Origin: Triticum aestivum
Taxonomy: Eukaryota; Streptophyta; Magnoliopsida; Poales; Poaceae
Assembly (NCBI RefSeq): GCF_018294505.1
Contig: NC_057794.1
Span: 189,868,466 to 189,932,465, forward strand
Direction of reading: 5' to 3'
DNA: 64,000 nucleotides
The notes beneath the pieces are model-generated. The model searched no databases, had not been told where the DNA came from, and saw only the letters and a program-made list of their open reading frames with translations. Positions 24,526 through 35,216 of this stretch are shown here, one piece after another. Each line of letters opens with the position of its first letter. The first letter of the stretch is position 1. The translations under genes were made by a program, and so were the position numbers.

Positions 24526-25486
24526 GCGTCCTCTCGGACAATTGTGGCCCAAGCATACCGAGCTAAATTGTACTGGCCGCGGGCCAATGAAGCCGCAAAG
24601 GATATCGTTCAGGGGTGTGAATGGTGTCAGTTCTACACAAACATGTCCCATAAGCCTGCATCTACCCTCAAGACCATTCCACTCGTCTAGTCATTTGCTG
24701 TGTGGGGGTTGGACATGGTTGGGCCACTCAGGACTGACAGAAGTGGCTTCACTCATCTACTTTGATTCAAGGACAACCATTAGGTTCTTGAAAGAGTTGA
24801 TATTCATATATGGAGTTCCACACAGTATTATCATGGATAATGGCTCAAACTTCAATTCAAAAGAGTTCAGAAACTTCTGCGCCACCCAAGGCACTTGGGT
24901 GGTACGCATCTGTTACACACCCGCAGTCGAATGGTCAATCTAAGAGGGCGAACGGCCTTATCCTTCAAGGATTGAAGCCCCGACTCATGCGCGACCTTGA
25001 GCATGCAGCTGGAGCCTACGTGACGTAACTTCCATTTGTCCTATGGGGTTTAAGGATGACTCCAAACCGATCCACTGACTACACTCCTTTCTTCAAGGTG
25101 TATGGAGCTGAAGTCGCGCTGCCTAGTGATCTCTTCCACAATGCACCTCGAGTGGAACTTTACTCGGAAGCTGAGGTGGAGCAAGCACGGCAGGAAGCTG
25201 ATCTTTCGGTAGAAGAGCGTGAGATGGCCTGATATGGTCGACTGTTTATTAGCAAGATCTTTGTCGATTCCATGCCAGGAATGTCAAGGGTCGAGCATTT
25301 CAAGAAGGAGATCTCATGCTCTGAGTAGATCAACAGCAACCACACAAACTTTCCCCTGCGTGGGAAGGCCCCTTCATCATCACCAAGGTGCTACACAACG
25401 GGGCCTACCACCTCTACAACCTCGCGAAGAAGATTGATGAGCTGCGTGCCTGGAATGCATATCTTCTTTGTCGATTCTATACTTAG
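24526..25486 (+). pseudogene. Retand-like integrase C-terminal half, decayed
   Basis: The frame opens in the zinc-finger part of integrase (YWPRANEAAKDIVQGCEWCQ), exactly where Athila-A inserted, so the two His ligands are separated from the two Cys. The core follows in broken frames. The first Asp is in a WGLDMVGP context (about 24710) and the second in MDNGSNF (about 24836). The position expected to carry the catalytic Glu reads as Lys in SKRANG (about 24940). Several stops and frameshifts are present (for example TAG near 24688), and a short stretch between the first Asp and TTIRFLKE appears deleted. The C-terminal part (YTPFFKVYGAE, PSD) fits Tat/Retand integrases and ends at TAG 25484-25486. 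Non-functional. Confidence 0.85.
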
Positions 25487-25589
25487 CACTCGGACTGTCG
25501 AGATGTAATAAGAGTACTTTTAGATTGTTTATCAAGACATGACTCGTGTAGTCCCATGATGATTTCTCTCCCACAAGTGTATGTTCAAA

Positions 25590-27235
25590 ACCCCCAGTGG
25601 GTGACTTAGCCTCGAACCTTTTTTCGCCTAAGTTAAAACTCTACACCGAGTGAGAGCATCCCTCCCACTCGGGGGCTTAGCCACGAACCTGTTTCCGCCT
25701 AAGTTCAAAACATACTCTGAGTGAGAGCATCCCTCCCACTCGGAGGCTTAGCCGCGAACCTTTTTTTGCCTTAGTTAAAAATCTACTCCGAGTGAGAGCA
25801 CCCCTCCCACTCAGGGGCTTAGCCGCGTACCTGTTTTCGCCTAAGTTCAAAACCTACTCCGAGTGAGAGCATCCCTCCCACTCGGAGGCTTAGTCGCGAA
25901 CCTATTTTCTCCTAAGTTAAAATCTACTCCGAGTGAGGGCATCCCTCCCAGTTAGGGGCTTAGCCATGAGCCAGTCCTCACCTAAGTTAAAAATCTACTC
26001 CTAGTGAGAGCATCCCTCCCACTCGGGGCCTTAGCTGCGAGCCAGACCTCGCCTAAGTTAAAAATCTACTCCAAGTGAAAGCATTCCTCCCACTCTGGGG
26101 CTTAGCTGCGAACCTATTTTCTCCTAAGTTCAAAACCTACTCTGAGTGAGAACATCCCTCCCACTCGGGGGCTTAGCCGCGAACCTCTTTTCACCTAAGT
26201 TAAAAACCTACTCCGAGTGAGAGCATCCCTCCCACTCGGAGGCTTAGCTGCAAACCTATTTTCACCTAAGTTAAAAATCTACTCCGAGTGAGAGCATCCC
26301 TCCCACTCGGGGGCTTAGCCGCGACCTAGCCCTCACCTAAGTTAAATATCAACTCCGAGTGAGAGCATCCCTCCAACTTGGGGGCTTAGCCGCGGACCTA
26401 TTTTCACCTAAGTTCAAAACCTAGTCTGAGTGTGAGCATCCCTGCCACTCAGAGGCTTAGCCGTGAACCTGTTTTCGCCTAAGTTAAAAAACTACTCGGA
26501 GTGAGAGCATCCCTCCCACTCGGGGGCTTAGCCGCGAGCCAGCCCTCGCCTAAGTTAAAAATCTACTCTGAGTGAGAGCATCCCTCCCACTTTGGGGCTT
26601 AGACGTGAACCTGTTTTCGCCTAAGTTCAAAATCTACTCCGATGGAGAGCATCCCTCCCACTCGGAGGCTTAGCCACGAACCTGTTTTCGCCTAAGTTAA
26701 AAATCTACACCGAGTGAGAGCATCCCTCCCACTCGGGGGCTTAGCCATGAGCCAGACCTCACCTAAGTTAAAAATCTACTCCGGGTGAGAGCATCCCTCC
26801 TACTCGGGGGCTTAGCCGCAAGCCAGTCCTCACCTAAGTCAAAAATCTACTCCGAATGAGAGCATCCCTCCCACTCGGGGGCTTAGTCACGAACCTGTTT
26901 TTGCCTAAGTTCAAAACCTACTCCGAGTGAGAGCATCCTTCCCACTCGGAGCCCTAGCTGCGAGCCGGTCCTCGCCTAAGTTAAAAACCTACTCCGAGTG
27001 AGAGCATTCCTCTCACTTGGAGCCTTAGGCGCGAGCCAGTCCTCGCCTAGGTTAAAAATCTACTCCAGGTGAGAGCATCCCTCTTAATCAGAGACTTGGC
27101 CGCGAGCCAGTCCTCGCCTAAGTTGAGACTTAGCCGCGAGCGAGCTCTCGCCTAAGTTAAAAATTACTCTGAGTCAGAGCATCCCTCCCACTCAGAGACT
27201 TAGCCGCGAGCCATCCCTTGCCTAAGTTCAAATAT
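25590..27235 (+). repeat. about 23 tandem copies of a 71-bp unit
   Basis: The motif GAGTGAGAGCATCCCTCC recurs with a 71-bp step (25648, 25719, 25790 and onward). Each unit also has a second conserved half, GGCTTAGCCGCGA...CGCCTAAGTT. CCGAGTG and CACTCGG in each unit are complementary and could form a short hairpin. Units diverge slightly and the last three or four are degenerate. The array is contiguous, without spacers. Confidence 0.93.
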
Positions 27236-27656
27236 TTGTTCACTAAGAATAGGTAGTAAACTGGAAAGCAATATTCGGATAAATCCATCAAGTTCAGAAA
27301 TGCAAGCAAAAGTTCTCGGGCTACAGGCCCGAAAGAGTTTAACGGTTACAAGACCACTTCGCATTCCGAGGCAAATGAGTTCAAATCAAAAGGTTTTTTC
27401 TTCATGCGCTGGGGGGACTCGCTGGCTCAACGAAGGTGTCCAAGTCAATGTCGTCAGCTATCCGAGTGGCAGCCTCGATGAAAGTCTCCATGAAATCTTC
27501 AAACTAGAGCTTCTTCATGTTGGCCGCCTGAAGAGTCTTCAGCTTGTCTTCCTTGGCATCTTTATAGTGGACACGAACAAGTGAGAGCACCACGTAAGCT
27601 CCGCAGCGGGCAGCAGATTTCTTCCAGGCCTGCACTCGATCGGGGATCTCATCGAG
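27236..27656. other. non-coding stretch between the tandem array and the antisense gene
   Basis: No convincing ORF. It probably holds the 3' end of the antisense gene, because the coiled-coil exon starts at 27657 on the other strand. No clear polyadenylation signal was identified. Confidence 0.4.
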
Positions 27657-30600
27657 TCAAGTCATCATGGACTCGAGATCGGTCTGAAGTGTATCCTTAG
27701 GCCACCATCCTTTATCAATCTTCGCCAGCGCGGCCTTCAAACGAGTGATGTACCCGTGGACACCTTCGAGACGGGCTTCAATTCGCGGCATATTCAGAGC
27801 CACCGCGTCCTTTACAAGCGACCTAGTGGGATCTAGATCAATTTCGATCTGATTAGTCTCCTCCTCCAAGCTCTGAGAGAATTCTACACGAGGGAGACTT
27901 ACTCGACCAAATAAAGGTACCTTCAAGCATGTCGTACATCTTCTTCGCAAAGCCACCCAGATATTTTCTAGCGCATCCCTCTTCTGGGTGAGCTGGTCCA
28001 CCTTGTTGTTCAATGCCGTCTTCTTAGAATCAAAGGCACTCGCTTGATCTTCCATTTTCTTGGCCCACTCGGCCTGTTCTTTCTTAAGTTCTTCAACAAC
28101 AATCTTTAGTGATGCATTTTCCTCTTCTAGCTTCCCAACTGAAGCTAACTTTGCTTCATCGGCTTCAGTTTTCTCCTTGGCCACTTTGTGAGCTCCTGCT
28201 GGTTCTTCGTCCTTCTTCTCTAAGGCTTGCTTAATGGTGTCTAAATAAATAACATTCTTGAGTCGCTCTTGAAGTTGATGGTTTTCATTAGGCACATCTG
28301 GTCGAGTGAAACTACTCGGCTCAAAGGATGGATGAAAAGAACAACAATGCACTCAGTCGGCAAGATTTACCTCCCATGGTCTTCGCCTCCGTTGCTCCAA
28401 GTTCCTCTTGGTCACTCCCAGGTCCAATTGGAGTTGGATCTTCTCCTTCTCCAAGGCAGCATACTGAGCCCTGAGCTCACAAGTTTTATGAAGTCAACAA
28501 AGAAATGATTCAATCGACAAGGACAAAAGTTTATGATATTCCTCTACTTTTGAGTGGAGAGGAGCAAATCTAGTTGCTACAAACAAATGCATTCTCGGAC
28601 CCCCTGCCGAATTAAACATTCGACAGCGGTCCCGAGGACTACACCTAGTGAGTGCACTCAGCGTGCCCCCACTAGACCAATTTCCCACTCGATGCGGCCT
28701 GACCGGTCTGAGTGGAGGACAATAGAAAAAAACATTCTCAGACCCCCGCTGAATTAAACATTCGAAAACGGTCTCGGGGACTACACCCAGTGGGTGCACT
28801 CAGCATGCCCCCACTGGATCAATGTCCCACTCGGTGCGGTCTGACCGACTCGAGTGGAGAGCTATAGACTGAGAAACTACGAGCAAAACAATTCTGACAT
28901 CATGAGTCAAAGGAAACACCCACTGGGTGAATAGAGTCAAGATAAAAAAACAATAGGAAATCAACTTACAATCGCACTTACTCGGACATTCGCCTGAAGA
29001 GCCACACTGGCATCGTATGCTGTATTGCTACACTCGTACACTCCCTTTAGCCATTGCATCATTGAGTCAGCTTGAATCATACCCTCCTTACTGGCTCCAG
29101 TCTGGTTCTCTGGGACATGATGCACAGTGAAAACGCTCGACGCAGGAGTTGGCGACGCAGCCGGAGGGATCAGAACTTGAGGCTATCCAGTCGGACCCAA
29201 AGCAGGAGTAGTAGTGAAGGAAGCACCAGCTCGAGACGATCCACCTGGTTCTTGAAGAACAACTTCAGGCGGCGCATGAGACGTTTGGCCCAAAGGCACT
29301 CTCCTAGTGAAGCTTCGGGTGGCGGTCGAGGTCCTGCCTTCTCCCCCTGTGCTCTTTCGAGGCTCCTCCTCATCATCGTCTGGGAGGGTGATGACGTCCG
29401 TTGGTGCTGCAGTCACCTGACAGTGAAAATTCAGTCGACCATCTGGTCAGTTAGCGAGCCAGAGCAGAATGTGAGTTGATCATACCTGCCCGAGAAGTGG
29501 CTACATCTGCAGCGTCCACCTCTATGTGCTCATCATCGATCTGCATGGGAGACGTCGCAGAAGTGGCAGCCCCGACGTTCGAATTCCACTCGGTCAGAAA
29601 AACAATGGAGATCCACACTAATGAACAAAGTAAAGGTGCAAAAAGTACTCTGGTTGAAGCAATGGGAACGACGACCTTGATCCTATGTAAGGCCTTCCGA
29701 GGTTTGGGTGGGGCGGTCTTGAGTTGCTTCGCCGTCTTCTCAATCGGATCAGGGGTGGTCGTCCGAGTGCGCTTGGGGTTCCTGACACTTGGCGCTGGGG
29801 CCTTGCTCTGTCCATGTCCAGGGTCTTGGTTCGCCTTGGAACCACGCTCAGTGTGGCGAGGTGACTCAACTTCCTTGCTGTCGTCCGAGTCATTTCTATC
29901 GTCCCCACTGTCATCGGCATAGTCAAAGTCAGCGTTTCCTCCATCACTCTCCATTCCCCCCGATGGTTGTTCCCCATTTGGTACAGGTGAATACATCCAT
30001 GTGAATGCCTGCAGGACAAAAGATATCAAAGTCAGTCGGTCTTTAGATTAGTCACACAATGAAAACAAAAGAGAAACACTCGATAAGTCATGTCTTACCT
30101 CTCCTGGAAGATGCTCGACGTCGAATGGCAAGATACGTTTGGATCCACGCGGGTTGTCGCGGGCTCCAGTGTTGCTCCTGAGCCACTGAGCCACGGTTTC
30201 CTCCTTGACTTCCTCTGGACCAGTTCGAGTGGTGTCGTCTATGCCTGAATACAGCCACATGGGGTGGTCACGTGCTTGCAGAGGCTGGATGCGTCTACTG
30301 AGGAACACCTCCAATAGATCCAAGCCTGTCACCCTGCCCCGGATCAACTGAACTACAACATCTACTAGAATTCCCACCTCAACTTTCTCCTCCTCGTCCA
30401 CAGTCAACGAGCGAGGAGCACTGAGTCTCGCCAACATGAAGGGGGGAAGGCCAGTCGACGAGACAAGAGTCGAAATGTTGTTGCAATAAAACTAGGTCGA
30501 CTACCAACCCCTAACTGACTCAAGAAAGGTCATGGAAGGGGGGGTGCTTCTGCCTCTCATCTGTACACCTAAGCCCCCACAAATTTGGATCACGCGGGTC

Positions 30601-31070
30601 CTTGCATCACTCAGATTTTCTTTCTTAACCGATTGTGAGCGGCACATGAAAATCTGTTTGAACAATCCCCAGTGGGGGCGGCAACCCAAGAAGTTCTCAC
30701 ACATTGAAACGAAGGCAGCTAGGCATGAAATGGCATTCGGAGGGAGGTGCTGGAGTTGTGCACCAAAAAAGTTTAGAAAACTATGGAAGAATGGATGGGG
30801 AGGCAAAGAAAAACCTCGCTCAACATGAGTGAGGAGAAGGACGCGCTCCTCTGGGCGCAGCGCAGGCTCGATCTCCCCCTCCGGCAGCCTCCAAGATCCG
30901 GGGGCCAATAGGCCGTCAGCAGTGAGCCCCTCGAGATTGTCTGCCATGACTGTCGAGGATAACCGATCGCCCTGGATCCATTCGGGTGGCAGCGCATCCC
31001 GAGAGGTCGATGCCTTCTTCCCCTTGGCCTTCTTCGCGCGCTCCAGCTTTGCCGTATTGTCCTTCGCCAT
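27657..31070 (-). pseudogene. antisense multi-exon gene of the Retand-like element (PF04195-type 'putative gypsy-type transposon' protein)
   Basis: The likely start is the ATG at 31070 (MAKDNTAKLERAKKAKGKK). Exon 1 (31070-30099) carries a domain recognisable as PF04195 (GFSLPPHPFFHSFLNFFGAQ, then LLEVFLSRRIQPLQARDHPMWLYSG). It contains two in-frame TAGs (30501-30503 and 30492-30494), so this copy is damaged. Exon 1 ends at a good donor (GAG/GTAAGA) and a 90-base intron (30098-30009) ends CTGCAG. Exon 2 (30008-29486) is acidic, then Pro/Lys-rich. A second intron (29485-29417) has GCAG/GTATGA and CACTGTCAG ends. Exon 3 starts at 29416. Another donor-like site is at 28371, and the last long exon (28352-27657) encodes a coiled coil rich in Lys and Glu. 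Function unknown; the exon structure is read from splice-site matches. Confidence 0.72.
28589..28860. repeat. tandem duplication with a 143-bp step
   Basis: 28589-28720 and 28732-28860 are diverged copies. Both contain CATTCTC.GACCCC, GAATTAAACATTCGA, a GTGCACTCAGC block and CCCACTCG.TGCGG. It lies in an intron-like part of the antisense gene. Its CACTCGG motifs echo the 71-bp repeat. Confidence 0.75.
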
Positions 31071-31186
31071 CTCCGCAGTGGTGGTCGGTGTCGAGCGAGG
31101 CGGCACGGCGTGGTGGCGGACGAAGCAGAGAGGCGAGGAAAAAAGGGGAAAAGTGAGGTCCACTGTTGCAACCCTCGACCACATCG

Positions 31187-31196
31187 CTATTTATAG
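31187..31196 (-). promoter_or_regulatory. TATA box of the antisense gene
   Basis: On the minus strand CTATAAATAG lies about 117 bases upstream of the ATG at 31070, leaving room for a transcription start and a leader of about 85-90 bases. The full 12-mer GCTATTTATAGC is nearly palindromic. Confidence 0.6.
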
Positions 31197-31626
31197 CATG
31201 TGTGCCCGAGTCGCTGACATGTGGGCCAACAAAATCCCGTCACATCCCACGACTGGCGTCCACGCGATACGTGGCGATAAAGGAGGCGCAAAAATCAAGG
31301 AGCCCCTCCCCACTTGCTCCACCTACCGTGCTACAGCCGGCCCAGACGCTTCTCCAAAATTTTGAATCCCGCAAAATCCGAGATCTGGCAGAGCAATAGG
31401 TCGCACCAGAGATATTCACATCTATTCGGGTCAGATATGGCACTCCACGACTCGCAACTTATCTCACTTGGACAATTAACAAGCCAGAATTGATCAAGGC
31501 GATTGGCAAAGGGTATATCAGCTCATGTATGTACAGACTTCAAAGAAATGTCTCGAAGACACTAAGTCTGGTCTGGATCAGTTTCAGCCCTTTCTCACTC
31601 GAACCCTGATCCATCCAGGGAATAAT
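31197..31626. other. upstream region of the antisense gene, before the Retand-like 3' LTR
   Basis: No convincing ORF. It would hold upstream promoter elements of the antisense gene and the end of the sense internal region. Confidence 0.4.
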
Positions 31627-31976
31627 GACGATGACATGTACCTAGGGTAGGGTCTCAGGCCTGACCTACCTGCCCTACCCAAGGACATTGCACAAAGACT
31701 CCAAGATCCGCAAAGTTAGAAAGGAGATTCTGACTGGAATAACCACGGCATGCAAGTCACTCGACAGTGAATCCACTCGGTTACTCCACCCTTCACTCGA
31801 CCACCGTCGTTCACTCGGAAGACCTGGTTTCACTCAGAGAAAACAAGACCTAGAGCCACCCAGGATGGCAGCGGTCAGGAAAGCACTCTGTCATTGTAAA
31901 GATCATTAAATACCGGTGTTTCGAGTAATGTTCATATCTTTTTCTCTCTCACTTAACCCTTGCATAACTGAGGACT
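31627..31976 (+). repeat. probable start of the Retand-like 3' LTR, interrupted by Athila-B
   Basis: TGACGATGACATG follows a purine-rich stretch (CCAGGGAATAA), a plausible polypurine tract and LTR start. The other LTR is not in the window, so the border is uncertain by tens of bases. Confidence 0.4.
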
Positions 31977-33335
31977 TGATGACCCACAAGTATATGGGTT
32001 CAATCATAGTCCTTTTGATAAGTAAGAGTGTAGAACCCAACGAGGAGCAGAAGGAAATGACAAGTGGTTTTCAGCAAGGTAATGTCTGCAAGCGCTGAAA
32101 TTGTAAGTAACAAATAATTTGGTAGCAGGATAATTTGTAACGAGCACTTAACTTTCACCATGTTGGCTTGATTTATGTTCACTACTTTGATAATTTGATA
32201 TGTGGGTGGATCGGTGCTTAGGTGTTGGTCTTACTTGAACAAACCTCCTACTTATGATTAACCCCCTCACAAGCATCCGCAACTACGAGAAAAGTATAAA
32301 GATAGAATCTAACCATAGCATTAAACTCTTGGATCCAAATCGGTCCCTTAAGAAGTAGCGCATAAACTAGGGTTTAAGCTTCTGTCACTCTAGCAACCCA
32401 TCATCTAATAACTACTCCATAATGCATTCCCTTAGGCCCAAATATGGTGAACTGTCATGTAGTCGAAGTTCACATGACACCACTAAGGGAATCACAACAT
32501 ACATATTATCAAAATATCGAACACATATCAAGTTCACATGATTACTTGCAACATGATTTCTCTCGTGACCTCAAGAACAAAAGTAACTACTCATAAGTGA
32601 TAAAACGTTCATGATCAAAGGGGTATTAAATAGCATAATGGATCTGAACATATAATTTTCCACCAAATAAACCATATAGTGATCAACTACAAGATGTAAT
32701 CAACACTACTAGTCACCCATAGGTACCAATCTGAGGTTCCGGTACAAAGATTGAACACAAGACATGACCTAGGGTTTGAGAGGAGATGGTGTTGGTGAAG
32801 ATGTTGATGAAGATTAGCCTCCCCAACATGAGAGGGTTGTTGGTGATGATGATGACGATGATTTCCCCCACTGGGAGGGAAGTTCCCCCGAAGGAATCGC
32901 TCCAAAGGAGGGCAAAAGTGCTCCTGCCCAAGTTCCACCTCGAGATGGCGATGCTCCGTCCCGAAAGTCCTGCCCTTATTTTTTCTAGGTTAGAATGACT
33001 TATATACCACAAGATGGGCACCGAAGGTGGGACAAGGAGGGCACAACCCACCAGGGCGGGGCTGGGCTCCCTGGCGTGGTAGTTATCCGCTCCAATAATT
33101 CTTATTTATTCCATAAAAATTCCTCGTGAAGTTTCAGCACATTTTGAGTTATGCAGAATAGGTAGCATCACGTAGCTTTTTCAGGTCCAAATTTCCAGCT
33201 GCCAGAATTCTCCCTCTTTTTGTGAACCTTGCATATTATGAGAGAAAAGGCATTAGAATTACTCCAAAAAGCATTATTATGCATAAAAACATTATAAATA
33301 ACAGTAGGTAAACATGATGCAAAATGGACGTATCA
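31977..33335 (-). repeat. Athila-B 3' LTR
   Basis: 1359 bases. On the minus strand it begins TGATACGTCCATTTTGCATC and ends GGGTCATCA. It is related in style to the Athila-A LTR but clearly a different family. TATATAAG at 33006-32999 (minus) is a candidate TATA box. Confidence 0.85.
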
Positions 33336-33349
33336 CCTCCCCCAAGCTT
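33336..33349 (-). other. Athila-B polypurine tract
   Basis: On the minus strand AAGCTTGGGGGAGG directly abuts the 3' LTR. A copy lies at 34872-34886 and a third, inside gag codons of Athila-A, at 22186-22200. Confidence 0.75.
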
Positions 33350-34918
33350 AGACCTCGCTTGTCCTCAAGCGAAAACCGAAATCGAAAAACATGTCCACAT
33401 GCTTACAGAGAGAGAGAGAGGTGTCGATAAAAACAAAATACAGACATAGAAGCATCATGTAAATTATTATAATAGCAACAAACTTTAACATAAAACTTTT
33501 ATCATAGAACTTTGATCATAGACTTCTCATGAATAAGTAACAATTCATCACAACATGGAAGTATAAAGCATAAAATCTATTGGAAACCAACAAACTATGT
33601 TCTCAGTCAACTTTGTAACTGCAATTCATCATCTTTTCAGGAAGGGTCACGTATCGGAGCCTTTAGGCATGTCCGCATACTCAACCATCATATAGTCTTC
33701 TATAATTACTAACACTCACTGCATACACATGAGCAAAACGTTTCAACTGGACACATAGAAAGATAGGGGCTTATAATTTTGCCTCCCAACGTATTCACCT
33801 CAAGGGTGATGTCAACAATAATAACTCATATGCTACCCATATCCAACTGGATATATGTGCCTAGATCTTTCATCACCACATGATGCTTGCCAAAAGAGAA
33901 AAAAAGGAATAGAGAGAAAAACTTTGACTCTTGCATGAAAGTAAATACATAAAAGGAAAATATATGCCCTTCGCAGAGGGAAGCAGAGGCTGCCATGCGC
34001 TTTTTGTTTGTATGCTCAATCCCTTTGTGCAAAAGAACGTCATGTTATATTGCCCCTTATGATACCAACCTTTATTATGCAGTATGTCACTTTTATTCTT
34101 TGCCATCACAATTTCGTACAACGCTCAATTATCTCTTACACTAAATGATCTAACACTTTTAGAAGCAATTTTTATTACCTTATTGCACCAATTACAACTT
34201 ACTTGAAGGATCTTACTCAATCCTTAGGTAGGTATGGTGGAATCTTCAAAATAAGATTTGGGTTTAAGGGTTTTTGGATGCACAAGTAGTATCTCTACTT
34301 GGTGCGGAATTTTTGTCTAGCAAAGATGGGGGGCAAGCACCACATGTTCAAGGATCTATGACAATATAAATTCTATGTGAATATGAACAAACATAAATCA
34401 TTACATTGTCTTCCTTTTCCAACGTCAACAATTTTGGCATATAATATTTTGATGGGGACTCACAATCACAAAAGATTTCCGAGATAGTGTATTTGCATGT
34501 GAATCTTCTCTTCCCTTATGAATTTTTTCATGAATTGCATCATTGACCAATGCTATGTTTGTCAATCTCCAATAAAATTTTCTACTTATACTTTTCCTTA
34601 TGTGGTGTCATTAATTACCATAAGATTGGCATATGATCTCTTTCATTTATTTCCTTTCTTTATTTTTGTTGAACATGAAAGTAAAGAAAACAAAACTCCA
34701 ACTAAACTTTATTATATATCTCGCATATGATTACAAAGATAAATCACTAAGCAAACTCTCGAGAAGAAAAGACTGAACTAAACTTTTATTCATCTAAAGC
34801 AAAAGATAACTATGGATTGAACTAAGGTAAATAAAGGAAAAAGATAGTGGAGATAATACGATACCCGGGCACCTCCCCCAAGCTTGGGCAAGCCAAGGGG
34901 AGTGCCCATACCCGATAC
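33350..34918 (-). other. non-coding internal region of Athila-B
   Basis: AT-rich, without an ORF of interest. In Athila elements the envelope-like ORF would lie between integrase and the 3' LTR; nothing of that kind is recognisable in this stretch. Confidence 0.5.
34872..34886 (-). repeat. second polypurine-like motif in Athila-B
   Basis: On the minus strand CAAGCTTGGGGGAGG matches the tract next to the 3' LTR over 14 bases, about 1.5 kb upstream of it in element orientation. Confidence 0.7.
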
Positions 34919-35206
34919 TCAATTTTCTTTTGGTGATGAAGAAGGAGGTGGTGGTGGTGATGTAAAGGGTTTGTCTTTGTTCCTTAGCTTACGCTTGAGG
35001 ATGGAATTCTCCTCCTTCCATTCACCAATCTGCTGCTCAAGATCCAATACCTTTTTGCATAAATCTAGCTCATTTTCCTGCAAAAGACTAAAGGGGATAA
35101 ACTGGATCTTAGGCTTGTTTGCTTTTTTGGGGAGACTCGACTTCTTAAATTCAATGTGCATGTCCCCAGGTTGAGGCAATGGGGCTTCATCCTCGTCTGA
35201 GCTCAT
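34919..35206 (-). CDS. small coiled-coil ORF in the 3' region of Athila-B
   Basis: A 95-residue ORF on the sense strand of the element, starting MSSDEDEAPLPQPGDM. It has a basic stretch (KKSSLPKKANKPK) followed by a probable coiled coil (about residues 45-80, LLQENELDLCKKVLDLEQQ onward) and a Pro/Ser-rich tail. The product is unknown. It occupies the place of ORF3 in Athila elements and might be its remnant, or an independent small ORF. It starts only 10 bases from the nested-element junction, so a longer upstream frame may have been cut. Confidence 0.45.
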   Translation of the reverse strand: MSSDEDEAPLPQPGDMHIEFKKSSLPKKANKPKIQFIPFSLLQENELDLCKKVLDLEQQIGEWKEENSILKRKLRNKDKPFTSPPPPPSSSPKEN

Positions 35207-35211
35207 CTCCT

Positions 35212-35216
35212 CCTCC
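35212..35216. repeat. left target-site duplication of the non-autonomous element
   Basis: CCTCC, matching 51319-51323. Confidence 0.88.

Larger units (their letters stand above)
24526..31976 (+). mobile_element. Retand/Tat-lineage gypsy element, 3' part, host of both Athila insertions
   Basis: From left to right on the + strand it contains the integrase C-terminal half, a 71-bp tandem-repeat array, an antisense multi-exon gene and the probable start of a 3' LTR. Tandem repeats and antisense ORFs between integrase and the 3' LTR are known for Tat/Retand-type elements of plants, including the PF04195-type antisense protein found here. The 5' part must lie left of the window, beyond Athila-A, and the rest of the 3' LTR beyond Athila-B. 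Confidence 0.8.

Noticed and set aside
25590..27235. CRISPR-like array
   Set aside because: Units are directly adjacent without unique spacers and the sequence is eukaryotic; it is a tandem repeat in a retrotransposon.
28494..31365. Plus-strand frames opposite the antisense gene (for example 29072-29479, 30829-31365)
   Set aside because: They mirror the minus-strand exons, whose frames carry a recognisable domain and splice sites.
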